Of a DNA stretch of 22,932 bases, positions 1 through 9,589 are shown piece by piece; position 1 is the first letter of the stretch, and every line of letters starts with the position of its first letter. Source of the stretch: Hymenopellis radicata (lineage: Eukaryota > Basidiomycota > Agaricomycetes > Agaricales > Physalacriaceae). Position numbers and translations under genes: made by a program. The notes under the pieces were generated by a model. It saw only the letters and a list, made by a program, of their open reading frames with translations. It did not search any database and was not told where the DNA came from. The stretch is taken from the NCBI GenBank assembly GCA_015501595.1, contig JADNRX010000782.1, forward strand, positions 1 to 22,932, read 5' to 3'.

Positions 1-1
1 C

Positions 2-160
2 GTCGTAGTGAGAGGGCAAGGAGAACGGTTGAAAAACGCCCTTGATCACCTCTCGGATGATCGGGCCGGGCAGTTTCTGGAGACTTGCGCGGCTTCCAGC
101 GCGCCAACGGAGACAATTGAGGCCTTCAAATATTGTGGGATCTGTTCCAGTACCATGTAA
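2..160 (+). CDS. 3' end of an unidentified coding sequence (partial)
   Basis: The second reading frame is open from the window edge to a TAA at 158-160 (52 codons before the stop). The peptide is mixed and protein-like, contains the segment ETIEAFKYCGICSSTM, and has no low complexity. The 5' part lies outside the window. The stop overlaps a good splice donor (GTAAGA at 157-162), so the exon may instead splice onward and the stop may not be used; no convincing acceptor was fixed downstream. The family is not recognised. Confidence is limited because only one short open stretch is visible. Confidence 0.35.
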   Translation, partial: VVVRGQGERLKNALDHLSDDRAGQFLETCAASSAPTETIEAFKYCGICSSTM

Positions 161-1374
161 GAGCATTTTATTTTTTGGCTGATTTTTGGCTTCTGAGAAC
201 ATGACTCTCACCTCGCGAACACTGATACGGCTTGTGAGATACCATAGGTAAGTTGGTTGACATAGTATTTCAATACAACATTTAATTGACCCATGTAGAT
301 ATATTCCTGATATTTACAAGCTCCTCTTCGCCGTCGTTCAATGTCTACGACGCGTTGAACGATGCTCGGAATCCGGGTCCGACGATCCGAACAGCACTTG
401 ATCACTGTTCGCAGTCGTCCTCTCTCTTCCACCAACCACCACCATCACCATCACCATGGCGCTGTCCCCTCCACCTATGCATAATCTCTTTTGTCGCCGC
501 TCTGCCTTCTTCGTCTACCGGACGCCTACCGCCGTGTAAGCCCTGCCAAAGCAGGCATCCTTTTTTTTCTTCCAGCGCCATCGACGAGAAAATGCCCGGC
601 GCCGGGCAGCGCATAGTCTTGCTGCATTCCCTAGACGGGAGGGAAGCAGGAACGGACGCTCGCGCAGTCGGGTGAGCAGGACCGCGGTGCGTTCTCCTTT
701 TTGCCTCGCATATTCATGCTCAGTCGCTTTTCAGGAGTGCGAACAGCGAGCAGTCGTTGCCTTTGTTCACCACCATTACCAGCATCGCGGCAGTGCCCTC
801 ACGCTCTCCTCTTGTCTTGCTTGCGTAATGGGCTTAGGACTTGACGCGTAAGCCCTTTCGACACAGGCGCGCCGGAGCGACGTTAAGGAGCACTCGGCTT
901 GCGAACCACGCGTCTTACGCCTGCAGGTGGCGTGCAACAATGCTGCTATCATCCCTTTGGGCAGTGCACCGTCGGCGTGAGAGTCGGCTGCTGCGTTCCG
1001 GGGCGGTATCGCACGGTGAGCTTCTTCCAGGTTTCTTGCATTTGACTTCCACAAGACGTCGCGACCAACACCGCGTCTTCTGCTAGCCGCCACGTCAGAC
1101 GCGCATCATGCACGTCCATCATACCGATGGCACTACATGTCATGTGCATGTTGGGTTTTGTTTGCTACAGCGATGCGGGTCCGTTATATTTCTTCCTTTT
1201 GCCACCACGTCCACTAATCCAACCCAGCACCAAATGTTGACATCCTCGAGCATTGGTGATGACCTTCGCATATTCTGACTGCTTCAAACTCGCTGACTAC
1301 TTTGAGTAGGACACCGACTACTGAGCACCAAACCTCGAACAGCAGTCCACAACACGAGGAACGCTACGACTGCC
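161..1374. other. Gene-poor stretch, no supported gene
   Basis: Several short frames exist on both strands, but they overlap each other, are rich in Ser, Arg and Pro, and show no family motif. The stretch has a CACCAT-rich patch near 434-456, a T-rich run at 561-571 followed by a perfect 14-bp palindrome (594-607), and otherwise nothing that can be assigned. Confidence 0.5.
594..607. repeat. Perfect 14-bp GC palindrome
   Basis: GCCCGGCGCCGGGC equals its own reverse complement. It sits in the gene-poor 5' stretch, about 23 bp downstream of a T run. It could form a cruciform or bind a dimeric factor, but nothing nearby gives it a role. Confidence 0.6.
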
Positions 1375-1775
1375 ACGATGACGAGGACAACATACCCCCA
1401 TGCTACGACGAGGACTCCACACTTCGACGAGGACTCTGCGCTACGACGACGACGAGGACCAGGACCAGGACCTGCGCGACAACAAGGACATCATGTCGAA
1501 GACACCGTATGTTGTAACGAGGACAACACAATTCAACGAGGATTCTCACGCTACGATGGCGAGGACAGCACCACGAGGACCCGTGCTACGAGGATGAGGA
1601 CGGTATAACGATGACCCTATGCTACGACGAGGATCCCATGCTACGACGAGGATCTCATGCTACGACGAGGATCCCGCGCTACGACGATGAGGATAGCACA
1701 AGGAGGACCCCATGCTACGACGAGGACCTGGCTCATACGATGAGGACCTGTGCAACGATGAGCACCTACGTCGCG
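1375..1775. repeat. 19-bp minisatellite, degenerate at both ends
   Basis: Four consecutive 19-bp units are clear at 1613-1688 (consensus GATCCCATGCTACGACGAG, one to a few mismatches each). Diverged TACGACGAGGA-type copies extend on both sides to about 1375 and 1775. Because 19 is not a multiple of 3, the reading frame changes with each unit, so the long Asp/Glu/Thr/Arg-rich frames here are products of the repeat and not good genes. The degenerate flanks with a regular core suggest expansion by slippage or unequal exchange in the core. Confidence 0.85.
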
Positions 1776-2622
1776 ACCAGTAAGGCCCCTGTCTATTTTT
1801 GTATACCTGCATAATGTATAGCCAGCATCCTGTATATTATCCGTTTGAGTATGCCACACTGCTAGACTGTGCAAATATAAATGTTTTCTGAAACAAATTT
1901 TACAATTCAGTGAATGATAGAGCTAGTCTTGCTTGATTTGAAGATGACCAGAGTTCTTTGAGATTGATTGTTATCAAGCTTACCTTTGGTTTTGGTTAGA
2001 CAGAGTTGCTTACAGTTAGCTTAGAGGTAATGGGAAGCTAGTCTGAGCTGATTGGAGTTGCTCTCGAGTTGACCTGAGTTTGGCTGCAGGTCTGAACCTT
2101 TCTCAGAGTTGACTTGTTAACCTACATGATTTCTTGTCTCCTAGTCAGTCAGAGTTAACCATAGCATACCACAGTTATCCTGAGCCCGGTACCCATTTTC
2201 CTGATGTGTGAAACCCTCCTCCGACGACGACGACGACGACGACGACGACGCAGAGCCGGCTAAAGGTTGGCTTAGTCGGGCAATAAAGATCGAGTTTAAC
2301 GCGTACCAGATTCAACTGAACAGACATATTGCGGGTCATCGCACACCGTGTCGAACATCGACATGTTGACCAAGGGAAGCAATGGAGAGGGTGATGCCAT
2401 GTTGGTGGTGAGATGGAAAGGCGGTTTGAAACTCCGCCGGTGATCGAATTTTAATCCGCCTGCGCCAAACACACTAGTAAGGACAATGCCTCGGCGGACC
2501 AAATAAAGAATGCAATCAACAATCGGATTCGTTATCTATGTCTTACCGCAAATGAAAGAAAAGACCGATCACGTGTCCAGTTTGCGCACTTCCAACAACA
2601 GCGGTGACCTAACCTGCCCCCA
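1776..2622. other. Non-coding stretch with a CGA microsatellite
   Basis: No supported gene. Between about 1920 and 2160 the motif GAGTT(G) recurs many times at irregular spacing, suggesting an old degraded repeat. A CGA trinucleotide run follows at 2222-2251. The last 100 bases are the presumed promoter side of the Crinkler-like gene that begins at 2623; no clear TATA box was found. Confidence 0.5.
2222..2251. repeat. CGA trinucleotide microsatellite
   Basis: About ten uninterrupted CGA units. There is no open reading frame support around it, so it is treated as a simple repeat. Confidence 0.9.
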
Positions 2623-3198
2623 ATGTCGCAGGAGCCAGAAATCTTCATCCACTTTCTGCTGATTGGTCACAGCGATTTCGAGGGCGTCAATATCAATGTT
2701 TTCTCTTGCCTCCTTGAAGATGACTGCGCCATGGACGAGCCGTTCCTGCTTAACTGGATCCAGAACGTTCAGAGCGCTTATTGCCCGGCGACTTGCTTCT
2801 GGGAAGCAGCCGAGGTCTACCAGGTAGACATCCCCTGGACCCCAACCTTTGTTCCAAAGACGCAAATTCGGGAGTCGCCAGAGCTCTTTGGCCGTCGCGT
2901 AACAACCCCTATCTCAAAGCACGTCTATCGCAATTTCGACCCCCAGAAACTGCACTTCGCGGTTTATCCCAAGCATCTGACAAAGAAGCGAGCCCGCGTC
3001 AGCTCGGAGCCATCCCCTTATCCACAGACAGTTTCAGCGCCGCTACTTCCCCATGTTGGCACCGTTCGGCCGTCGAAAAAGTCAAGGAAGGTCATCCTGA
3101 CCCGGATTGACGCTGAACGCTTCTTGGATAACGAGCGAGAAATCTATAAGCGATTTCCGGTATTTCGATGTGGAAATCCGGCCGTTCCTATATCTACT

Positions 3199-3253
3199 GT
3201 ACGTTTTGCAGTATTGCTTTGACATTAACAAGCTCACAACCAACCATCTTTAG
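3199..3253 (+). other. Intron 1 of the Crinkler-like gene
   Basis: GTACGT donor and CTTTAG acceptor, 55 nt, phase 0. It joins the frame of exon 1 to the different frame of exon 2, which supports one spliced gene rather than two separate ones. Confidence 0.8.
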
Positions 3254-4279
3254 CGCGAACCATCCAGCGACTTTTTCACGCACCTTCAGACCGACGGAGT
3301 CCTGTTGGCCGATTTCTCTAGAGCGATCGCCGATTTGGATGGAGATGTGAACGGATTTTTCACTAGTCCACTCTCCAGATCCAGCGCCAAGAGCTACTCG
3401 TCGATGCTCAAGTACTACCGCGATAGGCATTATGCAAACGACTTTGTCGACTTTTTTGGACCGCTTACAATAGGGCCATGGGCGGCTGAAAACCCCTTGG
3501 CACACTCTCATGATTATATCCTGTCATTCATTTTCCCTATTCCACGAGGTTTCCAGACGCTGGAATCGATACTTCAACATTTGACCCGCATCATTGATCA
3601 AGGCCTGCAGCGCGCAATAGAAAAATACGGTGACAGTTTATCTATTGCGTCCACCGATGCTTTATTTGGGAAGAAGAATGGTTGCGCTGCCTTGGAAATG
3701 TTTTTAGTGAGTCCCATATAGACAAGCAGTGTGTCGTTATTGAGTGTTGTACTTGAACAGAACCATTTCCATTCCGAAACAGTCGAAGATTCGGCAAGCA
3801 TGTCCATATTCATTGAAGATTACGATTCCATCACACGTTACGCAGAATTTATATCCCTGACATCCCCACCCTCGACACCTTCATATCCCTCCGTCAATGA
3901 AATCATCGATCTCCTTGACACCCACTTCTACGACACAATATACGCATTCAAAGAGTCATTCGGCGCCCGTGTCTACTTCTTTGGCGTATCGCCTGCCCTT
4001 TGCACCCGCCTCAGCCGCTTTTCCCCAACAGATGCAACGAAACTATTAGCTGGGTTTGGCGCTGCTGGGTACGGCCGTGCGCAGTTTCAGGCCTGTGTGG
4101 CTGCTCTTCGTGGAGACCTGGACGCGCGCGGACAACTTTCCTTGAAGACAGCTTTAGAATATCTCCCGAAATATCACTGTGGACCGTATTTGGGGTGCCA
4201 AATACCTCAAATGTACGCGCATAAAATACTTCATCTATTTGACCCCCGCTACGCTCTCCCCGACCCAAACGACATCATC

Positions 4280-4282
4280 TAG
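4280..4282 (+). other. In-frame TAG inside the Crinkler-like gene
   Basis: The codon falls between two stretches of the same frame that both look like one continuous helical protein (PDPNDII before, KMCNDPLNVL after). Candidate introns ending at this AG or at the better acceptor at 4330 all shift the frame, because the available GT donors (4186, 4195, 4213) give lengths that are not multiples of three. A nonsense mutation is the simplest reading. Confidence 0.7.
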
Positions 4283-5773
4283 AAGATGTGCAATGATCCT
4301 CTTAATGTTCTCATTGACCCTGTTGCCCAGCCGGCTGTCAGGGCTATCTATGCTCGCAGAGGAAAGCAATGGGAACCTTCGCTGACAGAGCTTACTATTC
4401 AAGGTCTTCAAATCGGCGTGCCGGTGTCTGATCCCTATGCTTTCTATCATGCTTACGGCGACTTTCCACCAGACGAGGCTATAGAAAAAGGCTACAAACT
4501 GGTTCAATGTCCAGAGACACCGCAAGCCTTCTATGCCCTCTGCTACGACGAGGGCATACTCACCGGTAACAGAAAAGCCTATTCAAAGGAGGTTGACGTA
4601 TCCGAGAGATATGTATTCCCGTGTGAGGCGATGAAGAAAGCAGTAAGTACATTTCATTATCTTCCTGTACTATGAACTCACGCGCGTTTCAGTTCCTCCA
4701 AAAGGTCGTCAAAACCGTTAAAATGACCGGTATGAGTATCCTGGAACCATTCAACGGTACTGCAGCATGGTGGTACAACGCGCTCGCCTGGTACCTGAAA
4801 GCGACTCGGACCGCAGTATCTAACTACTACTTCAATGAAGGCCAACTACAATGCCTATCTTTGAACTTGTGTCAGACCAGTCTGGCCATCGGTGCAGGTA
4901 GCACTACCCGGGTGACCTTGGAGACCGAGACGAATTTTCGTCGTCGGATTGACCTCCTGTTCATCGACAAGAACCTCATGGTTGTCACCGAGGACAAGAA
5001 CATCTCTGTTTGTAATATTATAGAAGGCACGCTCGGGTTCGGGTTCCCTCGAACAAACCATAAAGTCGACTTCGACGAGCTGGAGCCCAAGCACACAAGG
5101 ATGATCACTGCTTTCTCCGAGTATTGTCGGAACAAGCTCCCTGAAACCGTCTTCAAGGACACGCCATTCATGAAGGACTATCCAAGACGCCCGAGAAACG
5201 AACCCTGGAGAGGAACCCCCCGACGAAACTAAAAGACTTCTTTTATGTTGGATGGAACAAGGACGGCAAGTGGGGGCTATACAGCATCTTCGCGCTGTGG
5301 GAGGAGGCGGAGCGCCAAGGCGACGGGTACGCCAAAGAAATTCAGGCAGGCACTGTCAAGGATCGTCGCTATAAACGTCGTGATGTTGGAGCGGATAGCG
5401 CCGGACGACCTCAAGGGATGATCGTGGTCCTCTTGGTCATAGTCGTCGCCGGCCTTTGTGTGCTGTCTAGGCAGTCAAGGAACCGATTCCCTTCTAGATA
5501 CGTCCTGGAGCCAACTGGGAAGCTCCCGAAATAAAGGTATCATCCATGTTCATCTCATTTTCATCTTCACTTTACATATTACATGTATCTATATTTGCAT
5601 ACGGCCATGTTGTACACTACTTACATTTGTATTAATATATTGCTCATACTTGCTTCCAAGGCCAACATAGTGTTCGTGTTCGATCATTCTGATCAGCAAT
5701 TGCATTTCGACCATCATCATCGCCCGACCCACATTCGACATTCTTCCAACGTCTTCCCACATTCGCCGCCTAA

Positions 5774-6357
5774 ATGGCCCGCTCGAAGGAGACTGCTAGG
5801 GGGGACGCGGCTGTATTGGGAGAGGCGCGTCGCAAGGAGATTGACGAGGAGAAAAAAGCGAAGGTCCGAGAGGCAAGAGCATGGCCAAGTGCGTGTTTTA
5901 TTTTTTTCTCGCATTCAACATACTCATTTAATACCTCAGAAAGCGCGCGAATCGAACACTAGAACAGCGAGCAGCCGACCGTCTCGTTCAAAAAAACTAT
6001 TCTGCCAAACACCGCATGCACAACCGCCTGAACATCCTAGTCGCCGAAGACGCGCGCCGCCATAGCGATCCCGATAAACCGCGAGTACAATCTGTGCTCA
6101 AGCTGCCCGATGTACTGAGGATTCCCTGCGGTAAGCGCAGGCGCGTAGCACGCCTTAAGCGTATCCACGACTACCCACACGAGGATTACCATCAATATCA
6201 GGAGTTCAACCAGGCAAAGCAAGCCAAGAAAGAGAAAGCGCGCCTGGACGCGAAATTACCCAAGCGTGGAAAGAATGGATCTGGCGAGGAGGAGGAGGAG
6301 GATGACTTGGACGAGTCGGATGGCGAGTTGGACGAGTTGGCTTCGTCTGAGGAGTAG
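5774..6357 (+). CDS. Small hypothetical protein: basic N-terminal and central regions, acidic C-terminal tail
   Basis: Exon 1 starts with MARSKETARGDAAVLGEARR and is rich in Lys, Glu and Arg. Exon 2 is open from about 5940 to the TAG at 6355-6357 and contains NRTLEQRAADRLVQKNYSAK, then basic patches (CGKRRRVARLKRIHDYPHED, KQAKKEKARLDAKLPKRGK), and ends in a run of Glu/Asp with ELDELASSEE. The charge pattern fits a nuclear chromatin- or RNA-associated protein, but no family is recognised. Splicing is ambiguous: the consensus donor GTGCGT at 5889 gives the wrong phase for the good exon 2 frame, while GTGTTT at 5893 with the acceptor at 5938-5939 gives the right phase. Either the weaker donor is used or the gene has a frame lesion. 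Confidence 0.5.
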
Positions 6358-6700
6358 AGGACGTAATTGGAGCATCTTGGGCTACCTGTATCTGGCATTG
6401 GGTTCATTGTCGCCATCTTCTGTGGGTATCGTGAATTACATTTGAAGTTTACAATTGACATTTTTAGTGTGATGAGTTAATGTTTTCTATTAAACGAATC
6501 GGATGCGTCTTTCAGCCTTTTCCAGCGAATACTTTCCAACTCCGGAGTTTCCCATATCCTTCCAAACGACGTCAAAGACGTGCGGTCATCCAGCCGCGGA
6601 ACTTTGGGCAGGCCTTCTCTGGCTGTTTATCTCCTCTTTCTCTCTCTGTCTTGTCTTAGACCTTGTGACGGCGCCGTTCAACAATGTGGAAGCCGGGCCT
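6358..6700. other. Intergenic stretch
   Basis: Downstream side of the small hypothetical gene and upstream side of the PPWD1 relic. One frame (from 6503) is open, but its first 60 codons show no family likeness; only its end (from about 6690) joins PPWD1-like sequence. Confidence 0.4.
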
Positions 6701-6940
6701 GGTAATATGTTCGCTCCCTCTTTCGACAAATTTGTCTCTTCATATGAAAATACAGTGCCAAGTATTGTGACTAACCGCATCGTGCGCCTGCTGGGCAAGG
6801 ATTAGGCCATTTCTTGAACATCAGCATTCATCAGAGTGCGCCTCTTACACGCGAAGAACCGTATGTGTCCTGTCTTCTCTTTTTCGTACATATCACCAAC
6901 GTTCCACAGTGATAACAAGTACGGCAAGCAAGATGTATTC

Positions 6941-6948
6941 AACGAGCG
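6941..6948 (+). repeat. Left 8-bp target site duplication
   Basis: AACGAGCG immediately left of the element; identical to 7960-7967. It encodes the end of the DVFNER segment of the PPWD1 relic. Confidence 0.9.
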
Positions 6949-7959
6949 TAGACCTGGGCAAGAGTGTCTGGTGTTTAAGTGTGCACCCGGGTGCACTCGG
7001 CACTCACACCCGGTGTCGAGTGTTTGGCGGTGTCGGGTAGTGTGTTTGCACGGGTGGGTACCCGAGTGCGGGTGTCCGGCTTTGGGCCGCGAGTACCCGT
7101 GCTCAAACACCCGTGTAAACACTCGGGTATTTACATATAGTATATTTATTGTTAAATTTACAAATTTTTCTCAAGTTAAACGGGGCCTTGCGGCCCAGAA
7201 ACGAGGTATCTGTGTCAAATCCGGCGACTCGGGCCGAGATCCGAGAAAGGACGCGTAAGCGTGCGATCGGGTTCTGTCCTTGCTCTCTCTCTTCCACCAC
7301 GACTGCCACGGCTGACCCGTCGCTCGACCTTGAGTCGGCGACGACGGCGCTCGACATTAGGTCGGCGTACACTGGCGCTCGACTTTGCGTCGGCGTCGAA
7401 AACCAGGAGACGACTTCGTGTCGTCTCCATGGATACCACAGCGACGACTTGGCCACGGACAACAAGACGGCAAGGAGGACGACGATGAGAGAGAGAGGAT
7501 GACACGAGGATGAGGAGGAGAAGGTAGAGGATGAGGAGGATGAGGAGAGGTACGCGTTGAGGATGATGCGGCTGGACGACGAGACGTGGCTGGATGACGG
7601 GACGACCACGACGCAGACGACGCGTCAATCACCATCACCACCATCACCCACCTCCCCTTCCTCACACCTCCACATCTCCCACTATCTGCATCATGCCCCG
7701 CCGCTGCTCCCCTCGCAATTGCTGGGGGATGCCGACGTGGCATGAGTTTGGAGTGGAGTGAGGAGGTGGGTGTACCCGTGTACACCCGTCACCACACACG
7801 GGTGTTGGTACACTCGGGTGCGTGAAACACCCGCGAATGGGTGCCGCACTCGAGTGCCACACTCGGGTGTCACTCGAGTGCGGGTGTCCGGCTCTGAGGC
7901 ACGAATGACCCGCCCTGCGAGTGCGAGTGCACCCGGGTGGGCACTCGTGCCCAGGTCTA
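6949..7959. mobile_element. Non-autonomous hAT-type DNA transposon (MITE-like), complete
   Basis: The left end TAGACCTGGGCAAGAGTG (6949-6966) matches the reverse complement of the right end (7942-7959) at 17 of 18 positions. The element is 1,011 bp and is flanked by identical 8-bp copies of AACGAGCG. Eight-bp duplications and TAG-type termini are hallmarks of the hAT superfamily. Subterminal regions (about 6967-7140 and 7767-7940) are packed with short GAGTG, CGGGTG and CACTCGGGTG repeats in both orientations, as expected of transposase-binding arrays; one 19-bp unit is identical at 7063-7081 and 7875-7893. The interior is purine- and pyrimidine-biased low-complexity sequence with no transposase-like frame, so movement must have relied on an enzyme from elsewhere. 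The near-perfect ends and perfect duplication suggest a fairly recent insertion. Confidence 0.88.
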
Positions 7960-7967
7960 AACGAGCG
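7960..7967 (+). repeat. Right 8-bp target site duplication
   Basis: AACGAGCG immediately right of the element, identical to 6941-6948. With the element and one copy left out, the relic's frame runs through without a break, which fixes the insertion point. Confidence 0.9.
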
Positions 7968-8112
7968 TCCTACATGCGAGGAACAGAACATCGCGTCTGT
8001 TGCGCCCATTGCATCAAACGGACCGTCGCCTGTCGCCAACTCAGCCACAATCCACACTACACTCGGTGACATTCACATGTGCTTGTTCTCGCAACAGGCG
8101 CCCAAGGCTGTG

Positions 8113-9401
8113 TTATGTCGATGACTGCCATGGATCAGTTTCAGGACGAGTTGTACGTCTCGCAACAGACGTCCAGCTATTATACGACCGCGAGCATGCC
8201 TACTTCGAGGAGCCTTCCGGTAATGTTGCCCGCACGCTTAGTGAAGAGATGGGAACGGGGAGTTGGGCGACGACATATGCTGTGAGTCCCTTACAATACA
8301 TTCACCCTGTAGTCGACTGAAACTGAGCAGCTCAAGGTAAAACAGATTGATAATCTGTATCAGGAGCTCGGCGACGAGGATGAGGACCTGAATCCCATCG
8401 CCAATTCGAGCGAAGGAGTACAGCCCATTATCCTGACTCCTGAGGAATACGCTTCCCCAGATGCCGATTCGGGAGACGATGAAGGCAGGTCCTCCACAGA
8501 TGATGGGGAGCAGGAAGGATCAGATGCCTCAGTGGAGTCCAGCGACGTCGACGAATTCTCTGACGAGAACGAAGTTTTGGGGGCTCTCGGCGATGAACAA
8601 GATGCGTCTTTCATAACAGAGGATACTTCACCGCCGCCCAACGACGACGAATCGGTTGGTATGGACGAAAGTCCTGAAGTACCAGCTGGCGGCGGAGACG
8701 CGTATTTTGTAAACGAGGAGGAGGAGCGCAGTATTGTCTTGCCACCCGTCGACGCATACGCGGGCGAAGGTTTGGGGGTTCCCGCCGACGGACAAGATTC
8801 ATTTACTGTGAACCATGAAGGTGAAACACAGGACGCCGTCTTGCTCCCCATCGACGATAGCCCCGGAGATGTGGAAGCTCAAGAAAATACGCCGTCTGTA
8901 ATCGAGGAGCAGGAAAGGTATGCCGCATTGCCGCAAGTCGACAGCCAGCATGGATATCCCGCCGGTGCTGTCAACAGGGCAGGTGAAGAGAGCGTTGTTG
9001 CATCGCGCCCCACTGAGGATGACCCCAATGTCACGGATGATCGCATTGGACGTGAGTCGGGGGCGCTAGTCGACGGAGGACGTGCCGAAGACAGGATTAC
9101 TGGTGAGGATGAGCGGAATGCAGTCTTGCCAAGTCGCTTGCAGTTGCTTGGGAGATACCGCGTCAAGGCTTTTGCTTCCCGGCGGAATTGGAAATCCATT
9201 TCGGATTTGTCGCTTGCTTTACTCGCCAGAGTCTTGTTACAGACATTGACAATATCTTTCGCAGCTTTGCGATCGTTGATTATTTTTCCTCTGGGCACGT
9301 TGGCAGTATTTGTAGCAGTGTTCCGCTACGGCCTGCCTCACTATTCCCCATATGAGATCGATTCCAGCCTCATTGAAACGTCCCTCTTTCGCTATATATG
9401 A
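8113..9401 (+). CDS. Hypothetical acidic protein with C-terminal hydrophobic segments; 5' end unclear
   Basis: A 49-nt intron (8282-8330, GTGAGT to GAGCAG) joins, in phase 0, an upstream frame with QLLYDREHAYFEEPSGNV and ARTLSEEMGTGSWATTYA to a long exon starting LKVKQIDNLYQELGDEDEDL. The middle is an Asp/Glu/Ser-rich, probably disordered region of about 260 residues with loosely repeated blocks (GDEQDASF, GGDAYFVNEEEE, DGQDSFTVNHEGE). The end has two hydrophobic segments (around LLARVLLQTLTISFAAL and LIIFPLGTLAVFVAVF) and finishes at the TGA at 9399-9401. No family is recognised; a membrane-anchored acidic protein is the most that can be said. No good ATG opens the upstream frame: it runs straight back into the PPWD1 relic at about 8112. 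The gene may therefore be 5'-truncated or have its first exon elsewhere. Confidence 0.5.
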
Positions 9402-9589
9402 ATTGTACGAAGACACAAACGATAACTGAGTTAGAAATGTACATACATACAAGCGAAAAATATCAAGAAACCGCGAGAACGAGCACTTCTTCATGCTCCG
9501 TAGTTCGAGTAGTAAAATTTATGGAGAATTTCAGTCCTACGCGCCTCCTTCACGTTCGTCGGGGCGCTCGCATCCGTCCTGGTTCAGGC
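9402..9589. other. Intergenic gap between convergent units
   Basis: A short stretch between the end of the acidic-protein gene (+) and the broken 3' end of the Tnp2 relic (-). No gene or repeat was seen. Confidence 0.4.

Larger units (their letters stand above)
2623..5534 (+). pseudogene. Crinkler-like protein with PD-(D/E)XK nuclease core and C-terminal hydrophobic helix; two lesions
   Basis: Exons read as 2623-3198, 3254-3706, 3761-4642 and 4693-5534. The 55, 54 and 50 nt introns have good GT-AG sites and keep phase 0. The first about 80 residues resemble a CRN header: a hydrophobic strand with LLIGHSDFEGVNINVF, then the EVYQVDIPW segment where CRN headers have a LWKV-IP-type motif. A Ser/Pro linker and a large helical region follow. 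The C-terminal part has the restriction-endonuclease fold signature: Asp in RRRIDLLF (Asp codon 4951-4953), then E-D-K at 4990-4998, with aromatic WNKDGKWGLYSIF further on. A final hydrophobic helix (about 5420-5470, IVVLLVIVVAGLCVL) precedes a basic tail. Fungal CRN proteins of this type are thought to act as DNA-targeting effectors or conflict proteins; that role is inference here. Lesions: in-frame TAG at 4280-4282, with the same frame continuing sensibly after it, and a one-base frame change near 5175-5190. No splice choice I tried removes the TAG. Confidence 0.72.
6700..8112 (+). pseudogene. PPWD1-like (WD40 plus cyclophilin peptidyl-prolyl isomerase) relic, interrupted by a hAT-type element
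   Basis: Three pieces lie in the order found in PPWD1. VTNRIVRLLGKD (6768-6802) matches the conserved end of the WD40 part. FLNISIHQSAP (from 6811, another frame) is the next strand. After a 49-nt intron (6861-6909) comes DNKYGKQDVFNER (6911-6948), resumed at 7968 as PTCEEQNIASVAPIA and reaching the start of the cyclophilin domain, SATIHTTLGDIHMCLF and QQAPKAV, ending at 8112. Known role of the family: spliceosome-associated prolyl isomerase. Here a TAG at 6803-6805 and a frame change sit between the first two pieces. The stretch between the WD40 end and DVFNER is shorter than in the family, and everything after the first cyclophilin strands is missing, so no catalytic site remains. The transposon splits the codon for the Arg of DVFNER. 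Confidence 0.75.

Noticed and set aside
1302..1814. Overlapping Asp/Glu/Thr/Arg-rich open frames
   Set aside because: They arise from the 19-bp repeat, whose period changes the frame every unit; no consistent protein.
4186..4330. Intron removing the in-frame TAG of the Crinkler-like gene
   Set aside because: Donors at 4186, 4195 and 4213 with acceptors at 4282 or 4330 all give lengths that break the frame, and they would remove sequence that reads as normal protein.
5583..6065. Open frame of 160 codons overlapping the small basic-protein gene
   Set aside because: Arg/Ser/His-rich shadow frame without motifs; the overlapping exon with the acidic tail is more protein-like.
7103..7628. Long Ser/Arg-rich minus-strand frames inside the hAT element
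   Set aside because: Low-complexity composition, several overlapping frames and no transposase motifs; treated as non-coding filler of a non-autonomous element.
8360..8851. 163-codon Ser-rich minus-strand frame
   Set aside because: Mirror of the Asp/Glu-rich plus-strand exon, which is tied to an upstream exon by a proper intron.
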